From assembly GCA_965276635.1 (NCBI GenBank), contig CBDIBC010000004.1:620001-684000 (forward strand): a stretch of DNA of 64,000 nt, read 5' to 3'. This DNA is from CBDIBC01 sp965276635. Lineage in GTDB: Bacteria > Actinomycetota > Acidimicrobiia > Acidimicrobiales > Palsa-688. The notes beneath the pieces were generated by a model that was given only the letters and a program-made list of their open reading frames with translations, was not told the origin of the DNA and ran no database searches. The position numbers were made by a program, and so were the translations under genes. Below, piece by piece: positions 57,852-64,000 of this stretch; position 1 is the first letter of the stretch; every line of letters begins with the position of its first letter.

Positions 57852-58747
57852 GCCGACCCCTGGTTGCGGGCGAACGGATCCTGCTGTTCGACAGCAAGGG
57901 CCGCCGGTACCTGGTGACCTTGCGTGAGGGCGGCGAGTTCCACACCCATTCCGGCCCGGTCGACCACGACGCCATCCTCGGTCAGGAGGAAGGCGCCATC
58001 CTGCGCAGCAGCCGTGGGGCGCGCTACACGGTGGTGCGGCCCACCCTGGCCGAGGTGGTCCTGAAGATGCCTCGCGGTGCCCAGGTGATCTACCCGAAGG
58101 ATCTCGGACCCCTGCTCATCATGGCCGACATCTTCCCGGGCGCCCGGGTGCTGGAGTCCGGCCTGGGCTCGGGGGCGCTGTCGATGGCCCTCCTGCGTGC
58201 GGGCGCCGAGATCGTCGGCTACGAGATCCGGCCTGACTTCGCGACGCGCGCCCAGACCAACGTCAGCGGATTCCTGGGCCCCGCTGCGCTCGACCGCTAC
58301 CACGTCGAGATCCGGGACGTCTACGACGGTGTCGAGGCCACCGAGCTGGACCGGGTGGTCCTGGATCTGCCCGAGCCGTGGCGGGTCGTGCCCCACGCCG
58401 CGTCCTCGCTGCGTCCGGGCGGCTTGCTGGTCTCGTACCTTCCGACCATCACCCAGGTGGTCACCCTGCGCGCCGGGCTCGAACAGGCTGGCTTCGGGAT
58501 GGCCGAGACCGTCGAGGTCCTGCAGCGCAGCTGGCACATCGAGGGCCAGTCGGTGCGCCCCGATCACCGCATGGTGGCGCACACCGGCTTCCTGACCTCG
58601 GCCCGGCTCCTCGAGCGAGCCGGGTCTGTCGCGGTTGCCGGGTCTGTTGCGGCTGCCGGGTCTGTCGCGGCTGCCGCGGACGCGAGAACGGCGGGCGCAG
58701 CCGTACCGCCGGGCGGGGAGTGGCCGGCGTCGGAGGCTGACGGGTGA
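57848..58747 (+). CDS. trmI: tRNA (adenine-58-N1)-methyltransferase
   Basis: 299 residues from GTG 57848. The N-terminal beta domain (ILLFDSKGRRYLVTL, EEGAILRSSRGARY) precedes the SAM-binding region: YPKDLGPLLIMADIFPGARV, ESGLGSGALSMAL, EIRPDF and VVLDLPEPW with the catalytic Asp. It makes m1A58 in the tRNA T-loop. The last 40 residues are an Ala/Gly/Ser tail with AGSVAAAGSV repeats, beyond the family end. Next to ttuA, which acts on the neighbouring base 54. Confidence 0.94.
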   Translation: MSRPLVAGERILLFDSKGRRYLVTLREGGEFHTHSGPVDHDAILGQEEGAILRSSRGARYTVVRPTLAEVVLKMPRGAQVIYPKDLGPLLIMADIFPGARVLESGLGSGALSMALLRAGAEIVGYEIRPDFATRAQTNVSGFLGPAALDRYHVEIRDVYDGVEATELDRVVLDLPEPWRVVPHAASSLRPGGLLVSYLPTITQVVTLRAGLEQAGFGMAETVEVLQRSWHIEGQSVRPDHRMVAHTGFLTSARLLERAGSVAVAGSVAAAGSVAAAADARTAGAAVPPGGEWPASEADG

Positions 58748-59922
58748 GCATCCTGGACCTGGTCGTCATCGTCCTCGCCGTCACCGGCGCCATCGGTGGG
58801 TACCGGATGGGGTTCGTGGCCCGGGCGCTGTCGTGGATCGGGCTCGCTGTCGGCCTCTACGCAGGCGCCCGCATCGTGCCCAACCTCCTGCGCCGGGCGG
58901 CGTCGACAACTGCGGCCGGTCGCCTCCTGCTGGTCCTCGGTGTGGTGCTCGGCCTGGCCTTCCTCGGCCTCGGGCTGGGCCTGGTCGTCGGCGGCCGCCT
59001 GCAGCGGATCCTTCCGGTCGGAACGGCCCGCCAGGCCGACCGGCTGGTGGGTGCCGCCGTCGGTGTCGCCGGCGTGTTCATCGCCTTGTGGGTCGTGCTG
59101 CCGGCCGTGTCGTCGGTCAACGGCGTGCCGGCCCGCATCACCAGGCAGTCGGCCATCTCCCGGTGGGTCAGCCAGCACTTCCCCCGCCCTCCCGACGCCA
59201 TCTCCAGCCTCACCCGGCTGGTGAGCCGCGACCTGCAGCCCCAGGTGTTCGCCACCCTCCATCCCGGCGAAAGCGCAGGCCCGCCACCCGCCATCAGCCC
59301 GCTCAGCGCGGCAGCCATGGCGACCGTCGCCGCCGCCATCGTCAAGGTGGAGGGCCAGGCCTGCAATCGGATACAGGACGGCAGCGGCTTCACGGTGGCC
59401 GCCGACCTGATCGCCACCAACGCCCATGTCGTCGCCGGGGAGCCGGGCGGCCAGACCGAGGTCATCATCCCGTCAGGCCAACGGCTGGCGGCCCGGGTGG
59501 TCCTCTTCGACCCCGACCGCGACCTGGCGCTCCTCTCCGTCCCCGGCCTGCCGGAACGGCCGCTACCGATCGCCGCCGCGTCGGTCGGCAGCAGCGGCGC
59601 AGTGTTTGGTCATCCCGGTGGCCAAGCCGCCCTGGCCATCTCGCCGGCATCCATCTCCCAGGAGATCACCGCAGTGGGCGAGGACCTCTACAGCACCCAC
59701 ACCACCAGGCGAGACGTGTTCGTCCTGGCCTCGAACCTGGCCCCTGGCGACTCCGGTGGCGCCCTGGCCAACCCGGCGGGTCAGGTGGTCGGTGTGGCGT
59801 TCGCCATCGCACCCGATCGGCCCGGCACGGCCTACGCCCTGACCAGCAACGAGCTGCGCGCCGACCTGGTCGTCACGGCCAACGCCACCTCGGTCTCGAC
59901 CCGGTCCTGCCTGCTGGATTGA
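58744..59922 (+). CDS. Membrane serine protease, MarP-like (CvpA-trypsin)
   Basis: 392 residues from GTG 58744, overlapping the trmI stop. The N-terminal CvpA-like domain has four membrane helices (ILDLVVIVLAVTGAI, VARALSWIGLAVGLY, LLLVLGVVLGLAFLGLGLG, GAAVGVAGVFIALWVVL). The periplasmic trypsin-like domain has the triad His (ATNAHVVAG), Asp (DPDRDLALL) and Ser (APGDSGGAL). Cys in GQACNRI and at the C-terminus (TRSCLLD) match the regulatory disulfide of mycobacterial MarP, which maintains pH homeostasis under acid stress. Confidence 0.9.
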   Translation: MSILDLVVIVLAVTGAIGGYRMGFVARALSWIGLAVGLYAGARIVPNLLRRAASTTAAGRLLLVLGVVLGLAFLGLGLGLVVGGRLQRILPVGTARQADRLVGAAVGVAGVFIALWVVLPAVSSVNGVPARITRQSAISRWVSQHFPRPPDAISSLTRLVSRDLQPQVFATLHPGESAGPPPAISPLSAAAMATVAAAIVKVEGQACNRIQDGSGFTVAADLIATNAHVVAGEPGGQTEVIIPSGQRLAARVVLFDPDRDLALLSVPGLPERPLPIAAASVGSSGAVFGHPGGQAALAISPASISQEITAVGEDLYSTHTTRRDVFVLASNLAPGDSGGALANPAGQVVGVAFAIAPDRPGTAYALTSNELRADLVVTANATSVSTRSCLLD

Positions 59923-59955
59923 CCCAACGGGCCCGGCAGGGCGCTCAGCGAGGGA

Positions 59956-60189
59956 TCAGGCCTCGACGAAGATGCACTCGCCAGGGCACTCCTCAGCGGA
60001 CTCCTGGACTGCCTCTTCCATCCCGTCGGGGACGACGGCGAGGCCTTCGTGGCCGCCGGGATCGTCGAAGACCTTGTCACCCTCCTTGACGTAGGAGAGC
60101 CCGTCGTCCAGCAACGTGAACACGGCTGGGGCGATCTCCTCGCAGAGACCGTCGCCGGTGCAGAGATCCTGATCGATCCAGACCTTCAT
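59956..60189 (-). CDS. Small ferredoxin next to proteasome ATPase
   Basis: 77 residues from ATG 60189. DLCTGDGLCEEIAP and EECPGECIF give the CxxGxxC...CP spacing of one-cluster [3Fe-4S] or [4Fe-4S] ferredoxins of the type that serve cytochromes P450 and similar enzymes. Divergent from arc with a 171-base gap. A longer overlapping frame is spurious. Confidence 0.9.
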   Translation of the reverse strand: MKVWIDQDLCTGDGLCEEIAPAVFTLLDDGLSYVKEGDKVFDDPGGHEGLAVVPDGMEEAVQESAEECPGECIFVEA

Positions 60190-60259
60190 GAGTGCTGCTT
60201 TCGCCTCGCTCGAACTGAGAGTTCTCGGGTGGGAAGTATCGGACACCACCCCAACTCGG

Positions 60260-60270
60260 GGACACTGTCC
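60260..60270. promoter_or_regulatory. GGACA-C-TGTCC palindrome between ferredoxin and arc
   Basis: A perfect 5+1+5 palindrome in the divergent gap. It could be an operator shared by both genes; the binding protein is unknown. Confidence 0.3.
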
Positions 60271-60360
60271 ATGTCGTAGGTTAGCGGACCCGGCGCGCAA
60301 CCACAGGGAGGGCTGTGATCCGGGCCGGGGTGGCCGACTTGGCGCCGAGTAGGGGGTACG

Positions 60361-62181
60361 GTGCCTCGATCGGAGTCCGAGACGACTCGGCTCCAGCTGG
60401 AGGTGATCAGCGTGCCCAACCCCGATGAGGAATCCTTGCGGACGGCGCAGCGAGAGGTGGCCGAGCTGACCGATCAGGCCCGCACCCTGGAAGAAGAGGT
60501 CCAGACCCTCCGCCGACGGATGCAGGACGCGCCCAAGCGCGTGCGGACGCTCGAGGAGAAGCTGCTCGAGACCAAGGGCCAGCTGCAGCAGGCCATCTCC
60601 CAGAACGAACGCCTCACCTTCACGCTCCGCGAGGCGCGCGAGCACATCGCCGCGCTGCGCGAGGAGGTCGACAAGCTCACCCAGCCGCCGTCGGCCTACG
60701 GCACCTTCCTGGCCCAGAACGAAGACGGGACGGTGGACGTGTTCTCCGGCGGCCGCAAGATGCGGGTGGCCCTGCACCCGGAGCTGGCGAATGACGACAC
60801 GACCACCATGGTTCGCGGCCAGGAGGTGGTGCTGAACGAGTCGCTGAACGTGGTGCTGGCCCGCTCCGCCGAGGTCTCCGGTGAGGTGGTGCAGCTCAAG
60901 GAGCTCCTGGACGACGGCCGGCGGGCCATGATCGTCGGCCGGGCCGACGAGGAGCGCGTCGTCGAGCTGGCCGCGACCCTCGACGGCATCACGCTCCGGG
61001 CCGGTGACTCGATGCTCATGGATTCGCGGACCGGGCTGCTGCTCGAGAAGCTGCCCCGTCCTGAGGTCGAGGAGCTCGTCCTCGAAGAGGTCCCCGACAT
61101 CTCCTACGAGGATGTCGGCGGCCTCGACGGTCAGATCGAGGCCATCACCGATGCGGTCGAGCTGCCCTTCCTGCACCGAGAGCTGTTCATCGAGCACAAG
61201 CTGCCCGCCCCCAAGGGCATCCTGCTGTACGGTCCGCCCGGCTGCGGCAAGACGCTCATCGCCAAGGCGGTGGCGAACTCGTTGGCCAAGAAGGTGAGCG
61301 AGGTCTCGGGCGACAAGGCCGCCCGCTCCTACTTCCTCAACATCAAGGGCCCGGAGCTGCTGAACAAGTACGTGGGCGAGACCGAGCGCCAGATCCGGCT
61401 GGTGTTCCAGCGGGCGCGGGAGAAGAGCGAGGAGGGCGTACCGGTCATCGTGTTCTTCGACGAGATGGACTCGCTCTTCCGTACCCGGGGCACGGGTATC
61501 AGCTCGGACATGGAGTCCACCATCGTGCCGCAGCTGTTGGCCGAGATCGACGGTGTGGAGACCCTCAGGAACGTCATCGTCATCGGGGCCTCGAACCGCG
61601 AGGACTTGATCGACCCGGCGATCCTCCGGCCCGGGCGCCTGGACGTGAAGATCAAGATCGAGCGGCCGGACGAAGACTCCGCTGCCCAGATCTTCGCCCG
61701 TTACCTGACGACGGACCTGCCACTCGACGCCAACGAGGTGTCGACCCTCGGCGGGGGTGACGCGGCCAAGGCGGTGCGGGTGATGATCGAGCGCACGGTG
61801 GACGAGATGTACCGCACCGACGAGGACAACCAGTTCCTGGAGGTCACGTACCAGAATGGTGACAAGGAGCTGATGTACTACAAGGACTTCGCGTCGGGGG
61901 CCATGATCGAGAACATCGTCCGGCGGGCCAAGAAGCTGGCCATCAAGCGCAGGATCGCCGGGGAGGGGAGAGGGATCCGCACCCAGGACCTCATCGACTC
62001 GATCAAGCAGGAGTACAAGGAGCACGAGGACCTGCCCAACACCACCAACCCCGACGACTGGGCGAAGATCTCCGGCAAGAAGGGCGAGCGCATCGTCTAC
62101 ATCCGGACGATCATGTCGCAGGGCGAGGAGACCACGGGTGGCCGGTCGATCGAGCGGGTGACCACCGGTCAGTACCTCTAG
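60361..62181 (+). CDS. arc: Proteasome-associated AAA ATPase (ARC/Mpa)
   Basis: 606 residues from GTG 60361. The N-terminal coiled coil (about 20-95), which captures Pup, is followed by the OB inter-domains and one AAA domain: Walker A GPPGCGKT, Walker B VFFDEMDS, second region ASNREDLIDPAILRPGR. The C-terminus is TTGQYL, the tail that docks into the 20S proteasome and opens its gate. It unfolds pupylated proteins. A TAGGGG box lies five bases before the GTG. Confidence 0.97.
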   Translation: MPRSESETTRLQLEVISVPNPDEESLRTAQREVAELTDQARTLEEEVQTLRRRMQDAPKRVRTLEEKLLETKGQLQQAISQNERLTFTLREAREHIAALREEVDKLTQPPSAYGTFLAQNEDGTVDVFSGGRKMRVALHPELANDDTTTMVRGQEVVLNESLNVVLARSAEVSGEVVQLKELLDDGRRAMIVGRADEERVVELAATLDGITLRAGDSMLMDSRTGLLLEKLPRPEVEELVLEEVPDISYEDVGGLDGQIEAITDAVELPFLHRELFIEHKLPAPKGILLYGPPGCGKTLIAKAVANSLAKKVSEVSGDKAARSYFLNIKGPELLNKYVGETERQIRLVFQRAREKSEEGVPVIVFFDEMDSLFRTRGTGISSDMESTIVPQLLAEIDGVETLRNVIVIGASNREDLIDPAILRPGRLDVKIKIERPDEDSAAQIFARYLTTDLPLDANEVSTLGGGDAAKAVRVMIERTVDEMYRTDEDNQFLEVTYQNGDKELMYYKDFASGAMIENIVRRAKKLAIKRRIAGEGRGIRTQDLIDSIKQEYKEHEDLPNTTNPDDWAKISGKKGERIVYIRTIMSQGEETTGGRSIERVTTGQYL

Positions 62182-62203
62182 CCGACGGGGTGAGGTCCGA
62201 CGA

Positions 62204-62875
62204 TCAGGGGTGGAACAGCTCCTGGACCGACGTCAGCGACTGTGACGGGCCCGACACGATGAACGTGCGGGTATCGCTGTCCATCGGCAGATAGCTGGCC
62301 AGCTCCGCCTCGGGTATGGACTTGGGTCCGATGGTCGGATCCTGGCCGCCGACCGGGAAGACGGTGACGGTGGCGCCTTGGCTCAGGGCCGCGATCACGG
62401 TGTGGGACGGGTCGACGACGATCTGCAGGTCGTCGGGGCCACCGCAGTGGACGGAGGCCGGGTTGGCGGTGAGCGCGACGGTGCCATCGGCCTGGTTGGT
62501 GGCCGACACCAGGTGGAGGAGCGTGTCGGCGGTCAGCGTCGCGCACGGTGGGACGGTGACCGCCGGCTGGGGTGCGGTGGCCGTGGTGGGCGACGGAGCC
62601 AGGGTCGGGCGCGCCGGTGCCGAGGTACCGGGCGCGATCGTCGTCGCGCCGACGGCTCGGCTCGTCGGCGGAGTCCCCGTGGCCGTGCTGGTGGCCCCGC
62701 CAGTCGTGGTGGCGGTGGCGGGGGTCGTGGTGGCGGGGGTCGTGGTGGCGGCGGAGGAGTGGTGGTGGTGGGTGCTGCCGCACCCGGCGACCGCTCCGGC
62801 CAGCCCCGCCACCCCGACCAGGGCGGCGATGCCGGGGCGGCGGGGCGGCCGTGGATGCCTGAGAGGGCGAGCCAT
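62204..62875 (-). CDS. Lipoprotein, Thr/Pro-rich
   Basis: 223 residues from ATG 62875. The signal ends at lipobox VAGCGS. A His cluster and a Thr/Ala/Pro-rich linker (ATTTPATTTPATATTT) lead to a C-terminal domain of about 110 residues (VTVPPCATLTADTLL, SVHCGGPDDLQIVV). Two Cys, about 50 residues apart, may form a disulfide. Function unknown. In mycobacteria a lipoprotein gene (lppK) also sits beside mpa; whether these are orthologous is not clear from this sequence. Confidence 0.8.
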   Translation of the reverse strand: MARPLRHPRPPRRPGIAALVGVAGLAGAVAGCGSTHHHHSSAATTTPATTTPATATTTGGATSTATGTPPTSRAVGATTIAPGTSAPARPTLAPSPTTATAPQPAVTVPPCATLTADTLLHLVSATNQADGTVALTANPASVHCGGPDDLQIVVDPSHTVIAALSQGATVTVFPVGGQDPTIGPKSIPEAELASYLPMDSDTRTFIVSGPSQSLTSVQELFHP

Positions 62876-62881
62876 GACGGC

Positions 62882-62887
62882 ATGGTA
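62882..62887 (-). promoter_or_regulatory. -10 box TACCAT, leaderless lipoprotein
   Basis: TACCAT on the minus strand ends exactly six bases before the lipoprotein ATG. Confidence 0.5.
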
Positions 62888-62967
62888 CGAGGCGGCACCG
62901 GGAAGCTCGGCGATGACGCGGATCGATCGACTTCGCCGGCCTCACCCCCGAGGGCGCCACACCGGGA

Positions 62968-62973
62968 TAACGT
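62968..62973 (+). promoter_or_regulatory. -10 box TAACGT, leaderless dop
   Basis: TAACGT ends exactly six bases before GTG 62980 of dop, with no Shine-Dalgarno sequence. Confidence 0.5.
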
Positions 62974-62979
62974 CGCCTC

Positions 62980-64000
62980 GTGGCCATCGTCAAGGTTGTG
63001 GGCCTGGAGACCGAGTACGGGATCATCATCCGCGGCGCCGCGGAGCCGAACCCCATCGCCGCGTCCTCCACGCTCATCAACGCCTACGTGGCCGAGCTGT
63101 CCCGGCGGGTGCAGTGGGACTTCGAGGACGAGAGCCCCGGGCGTGACGCTCGCGGCTTCGCCAGGGAGGGCTCGATGCCCCCCGAGGTGGAGACGCACCT
63201 GGTGAACGCCGTGCTGACGAATGGGGCCCGCTACTACGTGGACCACGCCCATCCCGAGTACTCCACCCCCGAGTGCGCCAACGTCTACGACGCCATCCTC
63301 TACGACAAGGCCGGCGAGCTGATCCTGGCCCGATCGGTGGAGGCCGCCGGCCGCCTCCTGCCGCCCGGGCAATCGGTGTTGGTGTTGAAGAACAACTCCG
63401 ACGGCAAGGGCAACTCCTACGGAACCCACGAGAACTACCTCATGGACCGCACGGTGCCGTTCGCTCGCATCGTGGCGCAGGTCATGCCGCACTTCGTGTC
63501 CCGCCAGATCTACACGGGCGCCGGCAAGGTGGGCAGTGAGGCGTCGTCGACTGGCGACATCGACGTCGACTTCCAACTCACCCAGCGGGCCGACTTCTTC
63601 GAAGAGGAGGTCGGCCTGGAGACCACGTTGAAGCGGCCGATCGTGAACACGCGTGACGAACCGCACTGCGACGCCCAGAAGTACCGCCGCCTCCACGTGA
63701 TCGTGGGCGATGCCAACCTCTCGGAGGTGGCGTCGTTCCTCAAGGTCGGTACCACGGCGCTGGTGCTGTCGATGATCGAGGACGACTGGTTCGCCAAGGC
63801 AGGCGATCGGGACTTCACCCTGCAATCGCCGGTGGCGGCCATGCGCCGGGTGTCCTATGACCGCAGCCTGGCCCGGCCGATCGCCCTGGCCGACGGGCGG
63901 ACCATGACGGCGTTGGATCTGCAGTGGGAGCACCTGGACCTGGCCAGGAAGTACGCGGAGGACTACGGCCTGGACGCCATCGGCGCCCCGGAGGTCGGTG
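62980..64000 (+). CDS. dop: Depupylase/Pup deamidase Dop (3' end outside window)
   Basis: 340 residues are visible and the frame is open at the window end; family members are about 500 long. Glutamine-synthetase-like ligase fold: VVGLETEYGII at the start, TNGARYYVDHAHPEYSTPE with the catalytic Asp, KNNSDGKGNSYGTHENYL and EEVGLETTLKRPIVNTRDEPH. Dop deamidates Pup-Gln to Pup-Glu and removes Pup from substrates. The match is to Dop rather than PafA. pup and the prcBA proteasome genes are expected beyond the window. Confidence 0.96.
   Translation, partial: MAIVKVVGLETEYGIIIRGAAEPNPIAASSTLINAYVAELSRRVQWDFEDESPGRDARGFAREGSMPPEVETHLVNAVLTNGARYYVDHAHPEYSTPECANVYDAILYDKAGELILARSVEAAGRLLPPGQSVLVLKNNSDGKGNSYGTHENYLMDRTVPFARIVAQVMPHFVSRQIYTGAGKVGSEASSTGDIDVDFQLTQRADFFEEEVGLETTLKRPIVNTRDEPHCDAQKYRRLHVIVGDANLSEVASFLKVGTTALVLSMIEDDWFAKAGDRDFTLQSPVAAMRRVSYDRSLARPIALADGRTMTALDLQWEHLDLARKYAEDYGLDAIGAPEVG

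Noticed and set aside
59956..62025. 689-residue minus-strand ORF opposite arc
   Set aside because: It is the mirror of the arc reading frame; only its last 77 residues (the ferredoxin) are real.

Overview
This window is a gene-dense, GC-rich stretch of a bacterial chromosome. Everything points to an actinomycetote, most likely of class Acidimicrobiia. Direct evidence: a proteasome-associated AAA ATPase (ARC/Mpa type) with the start of a Pup-system dop gene, a coproporphyrin ferrochelatase with cysteines for an Fe-S cluster, actinobacterial families such as DUF3151, and a secreted protein made of GYWLVAADGG/FGDA repeats. The class-level placement is inference from these hallmarks. GTG starts and 4-base start/stop overlaps (ATGA, GTGA) are very common. 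Many genes have a TANNNT-like -10 hexamer only 6-8 bases before the start codon, which suggests leaderless mRNAs.

Layout. 1-2.7 kb: the end of an aldehyde dehydrogenase, a divergent amidohydrolase/decarboxylase and its probable GntR regulator. 2.7-10.1 kb: a PP-loop enzyme, an acyl-CoA dehydrogenase, ferrochelatase, a repeat/3D-domain secreted protein with a structured leader, an FAD-linked oxidase and a crotonase. 10.1-18 kb: a DUF1800/DUF1501 export pair, dienelactone hydrolase, an ABC ATPase, a YceI protein, argS and a 2-hydroxyacid dehydrogenase. 18-25.6 kb: a convergent intergenic region with a 130-bp nested palindrome, then a coupled GH38 mannosidase/methyltransferase/LOG operon, a cold-shock protein, a second acyl-CoA dehydrogenase and fdhD-mobA. 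25.6-38.8 kb: HhH-PHP protein, a decapeptide-repeat membrane protein coupled to a diguanylate cyclase, a DNA glycosylase, tyrS, HIT protein, a DUF3151/Sufu/flavin-reductase operon, a SigB/F-type sigma factor, RNase D and a GH13 glucosidase. 38.8-48.7 kb: a cysteine-rich protein, an M20 dipeptidase, a secreted peptidase, an aldo-keto reductase and a glycolate oxidase operon glcDEF with a small CTG-start gene, then a second LOG protein. 48.8-55 kb: pgl, with tal coupled to tkt (non-oxidative pentose phosphate pathway), a FIST sensor, a small beta protein and a fatty-acid desaturase. 55-64 kb: a LON-domain protein preceded by a tiny coupled ORF, three small membrane proteins, then the operon ttuB-like/ttuA-like/trmI/marP-like, and the proteasome neighbourhood ferredoxin, arc, lipoprotein and dop (cut by the window end).

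How the genes fit together. The most coherent and least expected unit is the tRNA T-loop modification operon: a sulfur carrier, a TtuA-type 2-thiouridine synthetase whose cysteines fall at positions 3/6/22/25, 130/133 and 222, and the m1A58 methyltransferase TrmI. It sits next to the Pup-proteasome genes. Other themes are short in-frame tandem repeats at protein ends, large nested palindromes between convergent genes, and convergent genes that overlap at their 3' ends. No tRNA, rRNA, insertion sequence, integrase or CRISPR array was seen.
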